Shown: piece by piece, positions 1 to 6,042 of the stretch
How positions within the stretch are numbered: the first letter of the stretch is position 1
How the letters are laid out: every line of letters begins with the position of its first letter
Origin: Betaproteobacteria bacterium
Lineage (GTDB): Bacteria; Pseudomonadota; Gammaproteobacteria; Burkholderiales; SG8-39
Direction: 5' to 3'
DNA length: 7,388 bases
Assembly: GCA_029865405.1 (NCBI GenBank)
Contig: JAOUGZ010000124.1
Span: 1-7,388, forward strand
Made by a program: the position numbers and the translations under genes
The notes under the pieces: model-generated
What the model saw: only the letters and a program-made list of their open reading frames with translations
Databases searched by the model: none
What the model was told of the DNA's origin: nothing

Positions 1-2713
1 CCTTCTGCCAGGCGTAGCCGAGCATGAACATGTTGGTGGCGATGGAGTCGCCCATCAGCGCCGTGGCGATCTCGGCCGCGGGCACCAGATCCACGCCCTT
101 GCCGCCGCAGGCTTCCGCGATGTCGTGCTGCAGGTTGGAACCGGGCAGCTGCCAGTCCGGATTGCTCACGAACGCCGCCGTCGGCGACGTGGTGGCATTC
201 ACCACCGCGCGGGTGCGGCCGGCGCGCATCCTGTCGAGTGCGTCGGCGCTGGCGCTCACCACCAGGTCGCAGCCGATAACGAGGCGCGCGTCGCCCGTGC
301 CCAGGCGCGCCAGGTGCACGGGATCCGCGCTCGCCGCGATTCTGACGTGCGACATCACCGCGCCGTACTTCTGCGCCAGGCCCGACATGTCGAGCACGGA
401 GACGCCCTTGCCCTCGAGGTGCGCCGCCATGCCGAGGATCTGGCCGATGGTGATGACCCCGGTGCCGCCGATGCCGGTGACCAGGATCCCGCAGGGCTCA
501 TCCAGCGCGGCGGGGATCGCCTCGGGGAGCACCGGGAAATCCTCCCCAGCCGCGCGCGCACCCTGCTTGCCCATTTTCAGCTGCCCGCCTTCCACGGTGA
601 CGAAGCTCGGGCAGAACCCCTTCACGCAGGAGAAATCCTTGTTGCAGGTCGACTGGTTGATGGTGCGCTTGCGTCCGAACTCGGTTTCCAGCGGCTCCAC
701 CGAGAGGCAGTTCGACTTCGCGCTGCAATCGCCGCAGCCTTCGCACACCATTTCGTTGATGACCGCGCGCTTGGCCGGATCGGGGTAGGCGCCACGCTTG
801 CGGCGCCGGCGCTTCTCGGAGGCGCAGGTCTGGTCGTAGATAAGCGCCGAGACACCGGGCTGCTCGCGCAGCATGCGCTGCACGGCGTCGAGCTCGTCGC
901 GATGGCGGATCTCCACGCCGCCCGCCCAGTTCGTGCCCGCCGGGTACTTGTCCGGCTCGTCGGTCACGAGCACGATGGGCTTCACGCCTTCGGCCGCGAT
1001 CTGGCGCGAAATCATCGCCGGGTCGAGCGGACCGTCGTGGTGCTGGCCGCCGGTCATCGCCACGGCGTCGTTGTAGAGGATCTTGTAAGTCATGTTGACC
1101 TTGGCGGCCACCGCGGCGCGGATGGCGAGCAGGCCCGAATGGAAGTACGTGCCGTCGCCGAGGTTGGCGAAGATGTGCTTTTCCTCGGTGAACGGCGCCT
1201 GGCCGATCCAGGGCGCGCCTTCCGCCCCCATGTGCGTGAAGGTGGACGTATTGCGGTCCATCCACACGGCCATGAAGTGGCAGCCGATGCCCGCCGTGGC
1301 GCGGCTGCCCTCGGGCACGCGCGTGGACGTGTTGTGCGGGCAGCCGGAGCAGAAGTAGGGCTGGCGCAGCGCCGTGACGCGGGGCTTGGCGAGCGCCTTT
1401 TCCTTGAAATCGAGGAAGGCGAGCCGTTCCTTGAACTGCGCGCCGAGCCGCTCGGCGAGGCCGAGCTTTTCCAGCCGCTTGGCGATGGCGCGCGCCACGA
1501 TCGCCGGGTTGTGCTCGTAATGCGCGGGCAGGAGCCAGGTCCCCGCGGGCTGGCCCTCGGCGCGGCTCCATTCGCCGTTGTCATCGAACTTGCCGACCAC
1601 GCGCGGCGAGCGCTTGCCCGGGTCCCAGGTATAGAGCTCTTCCTTGATCTGGTACTCGATCAGCTGGCGCTTTTCCTCGATCACCAGGATCTCCTCCAGA
1701 CCCCTGGCGAAGCGCCGCGCGCCCTGCGGCTCGAGCGGCCAGGACATCGCCACCTTGTATACGCGCAGCCCGATGTCGCGCGCCATGCGCTCGTCGATGC
1801 CGAGGTCGGAAAGCGCCTGCATGGTGTCGCCGAAGCTCTTGCCCGTGGTGATGATGCCCAGGCGCGCCTCGGGCGCATCCCAGACGATGCGGTCCAGGCC
1901 GTTGGCGCGCACGTAGGCGAGCGCAGCGTAGACCTTCCAGTCGAGCAGTCGCATTTCCTGCTCGAGAAAGCCGTCGGGCCAGCGGATATTCAGCCCACCC
2001 TGCGGCATGGCGAAATCCGCCGGCAGCCTGACCTGCACCCGCTCGGGATCGACGATCACCGAGGCGCCCGATTCGACCACGTCGGTGACGCACTTGAAGC
2101 CGATCCAGCAGCCCGAGTAGCGGCTCATGGCGTAGCCATGCAGGCCGAAATCGAGGTAGTCCTGCACATGCGAAGGATTGAGCACCGGGATGCAGCAGGC
2201 CTTGAGGATGTGCTCGCTCTGGTGCGCGAGCGTCGAGGACTTCGCCGCGTGGTCATCGCCGGCGAGCACCAGGACGCCGCCGTGCCTGGACGTGCCGGCG
2301 GAATTGGCGTGCTTGAACACGTCGCCACAACGATCCACGCCCGGGCCCTTGCCGTACCACATGCCGAACACGCCGTCGTACCGGGCGCCCGCAAACATCC
2401 CTACCTGCTGCGTGCCCCACAGCGCCGTGGCGGCAAGATCCTCGTTGACGCCCGGCTGGAACCTGACGTGATGCGACGCAAGGTGCTTCTGGGCGCGCCA
2501 CAGCGACTGGTCGAGCCCGCCCAGAGGCGAGCCGCGGTAGCCGGATACGAATCCCGCGGTGTTCAGTCCCGCGCGCTGGTCGCGCTCACGCTGCAGCAGG
2601 AGCAGGCGGATGAGCGCCTGCGTCCCAGTCATGAAGACACGGCCTTTTTCGAGCGTGTACTTGTCGTCGAGGGAGACCTCGGCGAGCTTGCGGGCATCGA
2701 CCGGTGCATTCAT
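1..2713 (-). CDS. Fused indolepyruvate / 2-oxoacid:ferredoxin oxidoreductase (C-terminus beyond left edge)
   Basis: This enzyme oxidatively decarboxylates 2-oxoacids such as indolepyruvate or phenylpyruvate to acyl-CoA, using thiamine pyrophosphate and Fe-S clusters and passing electrons to ferredoxin; it is cytoplasmic. The 904 visible codons read through in one frame. The N-terminal pyrimidine-type domain includes GYRGSPLGGLDQ (about 58-69). A CSGCPHN motif lies at 455-461. The TPP signature is GDG at 519-521, followed by N548. A cysteine-rich Fe-S segment has C657, C660, C663, C669, C690, C696 and C701. The gamma-type domain opens with GILVTGIGGTGV at 742-753. These parts are separate IorA and IorB subunits in archaea; the single-chain proteobacterial form is, from memory, about 1150-1200 residues, so roughly 250-300 are missing off the edge. 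The start at 2713 has GGAGG seven bases upstream. The family is clear; the exact 2-oxoacid is not. It lies 38 bases after lysR on the same strand. Confidence 0.93.
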   Translation of the reverse strand, partial: MNAPVDARKLAEVSLDDKYTLEKGRVFMTGTQALIRLLLLQRERDQRAGLNTAGFVSGYRGSPLGGLDQSLWRAQKHLASHHVRFQPGVNEDLAATALWGTQQVGMFAGARYDGVFGMWYGKGPGVDRCGDVFKHANSAGTSRHGGVLVLAGDDHAAKSSTLAHQSEHILKACCIPVLNPSHVQDYLDFGLHGYAMSRYSGCWIGFKCVTDVVESGASVIVDPERVQVRLPADFAMPQGGLNIRWPDGFLEQEMRLLDWKVYAALAYVRANGLDRIVWDAPEARLGIITTGKSFGDTMQALSDLGIDERMARDIGLRVYKVAMSWPLEPQGARRFARGLEEILVIEEKRQLIEYQIKEELYTWDPGKRSPRVVGKFDDNGEWSRAEGQPAGTWLLPAHYEHNPAIVARAIAKRLEKLGLAERLGAQFKERLAFLDFKEKALAKPRVTALRQPYFCSGCPHNTSTRVPEGSRATAGIGCHFMAVWMDRNTSTFTHMGAEGAPWIGQAPFTEEKHIFANLGDGTYFHSGLLAIRAAVAAKVNMTYKILYNDAVAMTGGQHHDGPLDPAMISRQIAAEGVKPIVLVTDEPDKYPAGTNWAGGVEIRHRDELDAVQRMLREQPGVSALIYDQTCASEKRRRRKRGAYPDPAKRAVINEMVCEGCGDCSAKSNCLSVEPLETEFGRKRTINQSTCNKDFSCVKGFCPSFVTVEGGQLKMGKQGARAAGEDFPVLPEAIPAALDEPCGILVTGIGGTGVITIGQILGMAAHLEGKGVSVLDMSGLAQKYGAVMSHVRIAASADPVHLARLGTGDARLVIGCDLVVSASADALDRMRAGRTRAVVNATTSPTAAFVSNPDWQLPGSNLQHDIAEACGGKGVDLVPAAEIATALMGDSIATNMFMLGYAWQK

Positions 2714-2720
2714 CGATATG

Positions 2721-2725
2721 CCTCC
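2721..2725 (-). promoter_or_regulatory. Ribosome binding site of the oxidoreductase gene
   Basis: GGAGG on the minus strand lies seven bases before the ATG at 2713. It fixes the start at that ATG. No convincing promoter is visible in the 38-base gap after lysR, which favours read-through from lysR. Confidence 0.8.
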
Positions 2726-2751
2726 GTGGCTAGGTCAGTTCTACCACAGCC

Positions 2752-3726
2752 TTAGACAGCGGCGCGCGACTTGATTCGCGGAGCCGCACGTCCTGTTGCG
2801 GGCGGCGCTGCAGGCTGGTCCCAGTAAGGCTCGGGGCCGAAGGACTCGGCAAGAAAATCGATGAAGGCGCGAGTCTTCGCAGGCAAGTGCCGCCGGTGCG
2901 GGTATACGGCGTAAATGCCCACGTCGGTGCTGAAATCGTATCCGGGCAGCAGCGGCACCAGGGAGCCGTCCGCGAGCTGCTTGCGCACGTCCCAGGTGGA
3001 CTTCAGCGCCACGCCGAGCCCCGCCACCGCCCAGTCGCGCAGCACTTCCCAGTTGTCGCACGCGTAGCGCCCGGTGACGCGCACCGTGCCGCGCTTGCCG
3101 ACCGGGCTCTTGTACTCCCAGGCCATGGCGAAGCCGTGTTCCCAGCTCGCCACCAGGCAATTGTGCCTGGCGAGGTCCTGGGGCGTCTTCGGCTCACCGT
3201 GCGCACGCAGGTAGTCCGGGCTTGCACATACCACGCGCCGGTTGGGCGCCAGCTTGCGCGCCGCAAGCGAGGAGTCCTTCAGCTCGGCAATGCGCACGGC
3301 GAGGTCGAACCCCTCTTCGATCAGGTTGATCGAGCGGTCCGAGAGGCTGAGCGCCAGCTCGACCTTCGGATATCGCTGCGCGAAGCGCGGGATCAACGGC
3401 GCGATGTGCTGGTGCCCGAATGACGCGGGCAGCGCGACCTTGAGTACGCCCTGGGGCTCGATGTGGCGCGAGGTGACGGCGGCGTCCGCTTCGTCGATTT
3501 CGGCGAGGATGCGCTGCGAGGTCTCGTAGTAGCTCGCCCCTTCGTCGGTGAGGTGCAGGCTGCGCGTGGTGCGATTGACGAGGCGCACGCCGAGGTGCGC
3601 CTCGAGCGCCGCGAGCGTGCGGCTGACCACGGCCGTGGACACGCCGAGCTCGCGCGCGGCGGCCGAAAGGCTGCCCGCCTGCACGACCTTGGAAAACACC
3701 AACATGCCATGAACCACGTCACGCAT
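2752..3726 (-). CDS. LysR-family transcriptional regulator, CrgA/DmlR-like
   Basis: A DNA-binding regulator of 324 residues. The N-terminal winged helix-turn-helix spans about 1-62; the recognition region SLSAAARELGVSTAVVSRTL (19-38) is typical of LysR proteins, and the wing ends with TRSLHLTDEG. The effector-binding domain (about 90-296) has the CrgA/DmlR-type pattern: 'LAPNRRVVCASPDYL', then 'DLARHNCL', then 'EVLRDWAVAGLGVAL'. The last 25 or so residues are a proline- and arginine-rich tail longer than usual. The ATG at 3726 gives a normal LysR N-terminus, although its ribosome site is weak (AAAGAT directly before it); the internal ATG at codon 8 would trim the first helix. The gene is divergent from a small ORF and points into the oxidoreductase gene 38 bases away, so that gene is a likely target. 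Palindromes between its promoter and start suggest autoregulation. The effector is unknown. Confidence 0.93.
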   Translation of the reverse strand: MRDVVHGMLVFSKVVQAGSLSAAARELGVSTAVVSRTLAALEAHLGVRLVNRTTRSLHLTDEGASYYETSQRILAEIDEADAAVTSRHIEPQGVLKVALPASFGHQHIAPLIPRFAQRYPKVELALSLSDRSINLIEEGFDLAVRIAELKDSSLAARKLAPNRRVVCASPDYLRAHGEPKTPQDLARHNCLVASWEHGFAMAWEYKSPVGKRGTVRVTGRYACDNWEVLRDWAVAGLGVALKSTWDVRKQLADGSLVPLLPGYDFSTDVGIYAVYPHRRHLPAKTRAFIDFLAESFGPEPYWDQPAAPPATGRAAPRIKSRAAV

Positions 3727-3729
3727 ATC

Positions 3730-3746
3730 TTTGCGATTTTCACAAA
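3730..3746. promoter_or_regulatory. Candidate LysR operator (T-N11-A palindrome)
   Basis: TTTGCGA-TTT-TCACAAA is a 17-base palindrome matching at six of seven arm positions. It contains the T-N11-A core expected of LysR-family sites (T3732, A3744). It sits a few bases from the lysR start codon, downstream of the predicted lysR -10 box, a position that fits autorepression. Binding itself is inferred. Confidence 0.55.
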
Positions 3747-3764
3747 AGAGATTTGTTCTGTGAA
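3739..3764. repeat. Inverted repeat TTCACA-N14-TGTGAA with a nested repeat
   Basis: TTCACA (3739-3744) and TGTGAA (3759-3764) are perfect 6-base inverted arms. Nested inside, but on a different centre, is ACAAA-N5-TTTGT (3742-3746 and 3752-3756). The left arm shares bases with the 17-base palindrome at 3730-3746. The cluster covers the predicted transcription start of lysR (about 3761), so it is probably a composite binding site for the regulator. Confidence 0.45.
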
Positions 3765-3767
3765 GGC

Positions 3768-3773
3768 ATTATA
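3768..3773 (-). promoter_or_regulatory. Predicted -10 box of lysR
   Basis: On the minus strand this reads TATAAT, the exact sigma-70 -10 consensus, about 42 bases upstream of the lysR start. No recognisable -35 hexamer lies 16-18 bases further upstream (the bases there are ATATAG), so the promoter may depend on an activator or be weak. Confidence 0.5.
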
Positions 3774-3782
3774 AACCACCAC

Positions 3783-3800
3783 GCAAAGCCCTATATTTGC
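3783..3800 (+). promoter_or_regulatory. GCAAA-N8-TTTGC inverted repeat over a candidate -10 of the small gene
   Basis: GCAAA (3783-3787) and TTTGC (3796-3800) form a perfect 5-base inverted repeat. They enclose TATATT (3792-3797), a plausible -10 for the plus-strand small gene that starts at 3836. The same TTTGC half-site occurs in the palindrome at 3730. No good -35 is seen. The call rests on symmetry only. Confidence 0.3.
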
Positions 3801-3824
3801 TGCACCGCAGTAGCCACAGCAAAA

Positions 3825-3828
3825 AGGA
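3825..3828 (+). promoter_or_regulatory. Ribosome binding site of the small gene
   Basis: AGGA inside AAAAAGGAAC, seven bases before the ATG at 3836. It decides the start in favour of this ATG over the in-frame TTG at 3797. Confidence 0.7.
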
Positions 3829-3835
3829 ACAGCAG

Positions 3836-4072
3836 ATGAACGCATTCGAAATCGAGCAAATTGAGAAGGACGTGCGCGCCAATTTCAGGCTGCCGCTGTC
3901 CTTCGAAGGCTGGGCTGACGTCGAACGTCAGGCTCGCCAGGAGCGCGCCCGGGTACTGGGCAACGGCATGAGGCAGTTGTTCTCCGCCCTGCGGGCGAAG
4001 CTTTCGGGCTTTGGCCGCGGCGTGCGCGATACCGCCGCGGATTGCACGAGCGCGAGACTGCACCACAACTAG
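3836..4072 (+). CDS. Small protein of unknown function (78 residues)
   Basis: I do not recognise this protein with confidence. The ATG at 3836 is preceded by AGGA with a seven-base gap; an upstream in-frame TTG (3797) has no ribosome site and lies in the promoter. The predicted product has an acidic N-terminus (MNAFEIEQIEKD), a middle stretch with 'WADVERQARQERARVL', a basic amphipathic helix (about 45-65, 'MRQLFSALRAKLSGFGRGVR') and a short tail with one cysteine. There is no signal peptide or membrane segment. Its size and Arg-rich helix recall the small stress-associated proteins of proteobacteria (DUF1127/YjiS-like or RSP_7527-like), but the DUF1127 signature is not evident. It is divergent from lysR, shares its promoter region, and is followed by the hairpin carrying CCTCCTCCC. 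It could be the leader ORF of that RNA. Confidence 0.65.
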   Translation: MNAFEIEQIEKDVRANFRLPLSFEGWADVERQARQERARVLGNGMRQLFSALRAKLSGFGRGVRDTAADCTSARLHHN

Positions 4073-4082
4073 AACCACCGAT

Positions 4083-4219
4083 TAGGCAGGCCCCGCCGCG
4101 GTATCCTCCTCCCTCCTCCTCCGCGGCGGGGCTGCGCCTAGCCTGCGCGTCCCGTCGGATCGCCCAAGCAGGCGCAAGAACTCTTCCTCCCGCATTTCGC
4201 CGAGCGCGCTTGCGTGCCT
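4083..4219 (+). ncRNA. Candidate cuckoo/CcsR-like small RNA with C/U-rich loops
   Basis: This is the first half of the 271-base gap between the small ORF and mshE. Hairpin 1 has a perfect 11-bp stem, 4091-4101 with 4121-4131, extended at the base by TAGGC (4083-4087) with GCCTA (4136-4140). Its 19-base loop is pyrimidine-rich and contains CCTCCTCCC (4105-4113). Hairpin 2 is weaker: AGGC plus GCAAG (4170-4178) pair with CTTGC plus GCCT (4209-4219, two bases bulged), and the loop exposes CTCTTCCTCCC (4181-4191). Two stem-loops displaying CCUCCUCCC-type motifs, placed just downstream of a small ORF, are the hallmark of cuckoo/CcsR RNAs in alpha- and betaproteobacteria, which can mimic the anti-Shine-Dalgarno sequence. 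Weak points: the second motif is only partial, the loop of hairpin 2 is large, and no U-tract marks the 3' end. Confidence 0.4.
4105..4119. repeat. Pyrimidine mirror repeat CCTCCTCCCTCCTCC
   Basis: The 15 bases read the same in both directions on one strand (a mirror repeat), centred on the C at 4112. They fill the loop of the strong hairpin. The opposite strand has five clustered G-runs (GGAGGAGGGAGGAGG) and so could form a two-tetrad G-quadruplex. Confidence 0.8.
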
Positions 4220-4283
4220 CGCACGCGGCGTCCGTTGCGGCAATTCGCTTGAGTGATTGTCAGGACCTGGCACCGGTGGTCGT

Positions 4284-4310
4284 TTGCCGCACGACGGAAA
4301 AGCGGATAAT
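4284..4310 (+). promoter_or_regulatory. Candidate mshE promoter
   Basis: GATAAT (4305-4310) is one base from the -10 consensus. TTGCCG (4284-4289) is a fair -35 but at a short 15-base spacing. Transcription would start near 4317, about 27 bases before the mshE ATG. The rest of 4220-4343 shows nothing else I can name. Confidence 0.35.
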
Positions 4311-4332
4311 GTGCGCCGCGCCGCCCTCGTAC

Positions 4333-4336
4333 GGAG
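4333..4336 (+). promoter_or_regulatory. Ribosome binding site of mshE
   Basis: GGAG seven bases before the ATG at 4344. It supports that start over the in-frame upstream TTG at 4257, whose extra N-terminal residues do not belong to the family. Confidence 0.75.
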
Positions 4337-4343
4337 TTTCGCC

Positions 4344-6041
4344 ATGGGACGCCCGGAAAAGATCCGCCTCGGCGACGTCCTCGTCGCGCAGAAGGCGATA
4401 TCGCAGGAGCAGCTGAGAGTCGCGCTCGAGCAGCAGAAAAAGAGCGGCCGGCGGCTCGGGCGCGTGCTGGTCGAGCAGGGCTTCGTCAACGACGAGCAGA
4501 TCTGCGAGGCGATCTCGCGCCAGCTCAACATCCAGTACGTCAATCTGAAGTTCTACAACTTCAATCAGGACGTGGTGCGGCGCCTGCCTGAGGCGCAGGC
4601 GCGGCGCTTTCGCGCGCTCGTGCTGGAGGATCGCCGCGATAGCGCCCTGGTGGGCATGGCCGATCCGACGGATCTGTTCGCCTACGACGAACTGGGCAGG
4701 ATCCTGCAGAAGGACATCGAGCTGGCGGTCGTGAGCGAAGCGGCGCTGCTGCAGAACGTCGACCGCATCTACCGCCGCACCGAGGAGATCTCGGGGCTCG
4801 CCAAGGAACTGGAGCGCGACGTCGGCGACGCCTACGTGGATTTCGGCGCGCTCGGCGCGGGCGCCGAGGATGCGCCCGTGGTCAAGCTCCTGCAGAGCGT
4901 ATTCGAGGACGCGATCCAGGTGAACGCCTCGGACGTGCATATCGAGCCGCAGGAAACGGCGCTGCAGATCCGCTTTCGCATCGACGGCGCGCTCAACCCG
5001 CAGACGCAGGCGGATTCCAAGATCGCGCCGGCGCTGGCACTGCGCCTGAAGCTGATGGCGGGCCTCGACATCTCCGAAAAGCGCCTGCCCCAGGACGGCC
5101 GGCTGAACGTCATCGCGCGCGACCAGAAGGTCGACGTGCGCATGTCCACCATGCCGACGCAGTACGGCGAATCGGTGGTGCTGCGCCTGTTGAATCGACG
5201 CGCCACGCGGCAGTCCCTCGACAGCCTGGGCATGCCGGCGCAAATGCTCGAGCGCTTCCGCGAGATCATCCAGAGGACCGCCGGCATGGTGCTGGTGACC
5301 GGGCCGACCGGCAGCGGCAAGACCACCACGCTCTATTCGGCGCTGTCGGAAGTCAATACGCCGGAACGCAAGATCGTCACTGTCGAAGACCCGGTCGAAT
5401 ACCGCCTTGCGGGCATCAACCAGGTGCAGGTCAACGAAAAGATCGACCTTACGTTCGCCCGTGTGCTGCGCTCCGCGCTGCGCCAGGATCCCGACATCAT
5501 TCTGGTGGGCGAGATTCGCGATGAGGACACGGCGCAGATCGCGCTGCGCGCGGCGCTCACCGGCCATCTCGTGTTCTCCACGCTGCACACCAAGGATGCG
5601 GTGAGCACCCCCATCCGCCTGATCGACATGGGGGCACCGAGCTACATGGTGGCAACCTCGCTGCACGCTGTTATTGCACAGCGGCTGGTGCGGCTGAACT
5701 GCGAAACCTGCAATATGGAATACCAGCCGGACGCCCACGAATTGCGCTGGCTGGTGGCCGAGCTTGGAGACGGCTATACGGCCCACAAGTATTTCCGCGG
5801 ACGCGGCTGCTCGCATTGCAACGGCACGGGCTTTGCCGGGCGCATCGGCGTCTACGAGATGCTGGAGATGACCCCGGAATTGGCGCGCGCGGTGCTGGAG
5901 CGGGACCCCAATGCCTTCGCCGAGGCGGCGCGCCCGCAGATGAAGGGCGCCCGGCTGATCGATCGCGCGCTCGAGCTCGTGATCGGCGGCCGCACCACCG
6001 TCGCCGAAGTGCTCAAGATCGCAACGCAGGTGGAGGAATAG
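4344..6041 (+). CDS. mshE: MSHA pilus assembly ATPase MshE (GspE/PilB family)
   Basis: A cytoplasmic hexameric ATPase of 565 residues that powers extension of the MSHA type IV pilus. The N-terminal MshEN domain has two 24-residue c-di-GMP motifs, R8-Q31 and R37-Q60, separated by exactly five residues. Motif 1 has K17 where the family has a glycine. A GspE N-terminal-type region follows. The ATPase core has Walker A GPTGSGKT (320-327), an Asp box TVEDPVEY (346-353), Walker B DPDIILVGEIRD (382-393) and a His box with H408 and H415. A zinc-binding tetracysteine follows: C453, C456, C489, C492. 'RPEKIRLGD' at the start, the MshEN pair and an MshG-type neighbour favour MshE over PilB or GspE. The start at 4344 is fixed by GGAG. 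It ends one base before mshG, so the two are translationally close. c-di-GMP control is inferred from the motif. Confidence 0.93.
   Translation: MGRPEKIRLGDVLVAQKAISQEQLRVALEQQKKSGRRLGRVLVEQGFVNDEQICEAISRQLNIQYVNLKFYNFNQDVVRRLPEAQARRFRALVLEDRRDSALVGMADPTDLFAYDELGRILQKDIELAVVSEAALLQNVDRIYRRTEEISGLAKELERDVGDAYVDFGALGAGAEDAPVVKLLQSVFEDAIQVNASDVHIEPQETALQIRFRIDGALNPQTQADSKIAPALALRLKLMAGLDISEKRLPQDGRLNVIARDQKVDVRMSTMPTQYGESVVLRLLNRRATRQSLDSLGMPAQMLERFREIIQRTAGMVLVTGPTGSGKTTTLYSALSEVNTPERKIVTVEDPVEYRLAGINQVQVNEKIDLTFARVLRSALRQDPDIILVGEIRDEDTAQIALRAALTGHLVFSTLHTKDAVSTPIRLIDMGAPSYMVATSLHAVIAQRLVRLNCETCNMEYQPDAHELRWLVAELGDGYTAHKYFRGRGCSHCNGTGFAGRIGVYEMLEMTPELARAVLERDPNAFAEAARPQMKGARLIDRALELVIGGRTTVAEVLKIATQVEE
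6032..6037 (+). promoter_or_regulatory. Ribosome binding site of mshG
   Basis: GGAGGA lies inside the last codons of mshE, five bases before the GTG at 6043. This strong site supports the GTG start. Confidence 0.8.
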
Positions 6042-6042
6042 C

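Noticed and set aside
498..2501. Several minus-strand open frames within the oxidoreductase region (for example 498-1571 and 1581-2093)
   Set aside because: They are out of frame with the continuous 904-codon reading that carries the domain motifs. I checked that frame at several points along the gene and it shows no frameshift.
125..2755. Plus-strand open frame of 876 codons
   Set aside because: It lies wholly antisense to the oxidoreductase gene, whose domains are unmistakable. Its translation is rich in Arg, Ala, His and Gly with no recognisable domain. It is a GC-driven shadow.
4091..4131. Intrinsic terminator for the small gene
   Set aside because: The stem is strong, but there is no T-run after it on either strand and the 19-base loop is too long for a standard terminator. 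It may still slow transcription.
4268..4287. Possible sigma-54 promoter (TGGCAC ... TTGC) before mshE
   Set aside because: The two halves are about five bases too far apart; the GG and GC elements do not have the fixed 10-base gap.
4257..4343. Upstream TTG start for mshE adding 29 residues
   Set aside because: It has no ribosome site, the family starts at the 'RPEKIRLGD' segment, and the ATG at 4344 has GGAG at the right distance. The candidate promoter also lies inside this stretch.
4260..5816. Minus-strand open frame of 518 codons across mshE
   Set aside because: It is antisense to a clear ATPase with all its motifs, and its translation is low-complexity Arg/Ala/His/Leu-rich sequence. It is a shadow.
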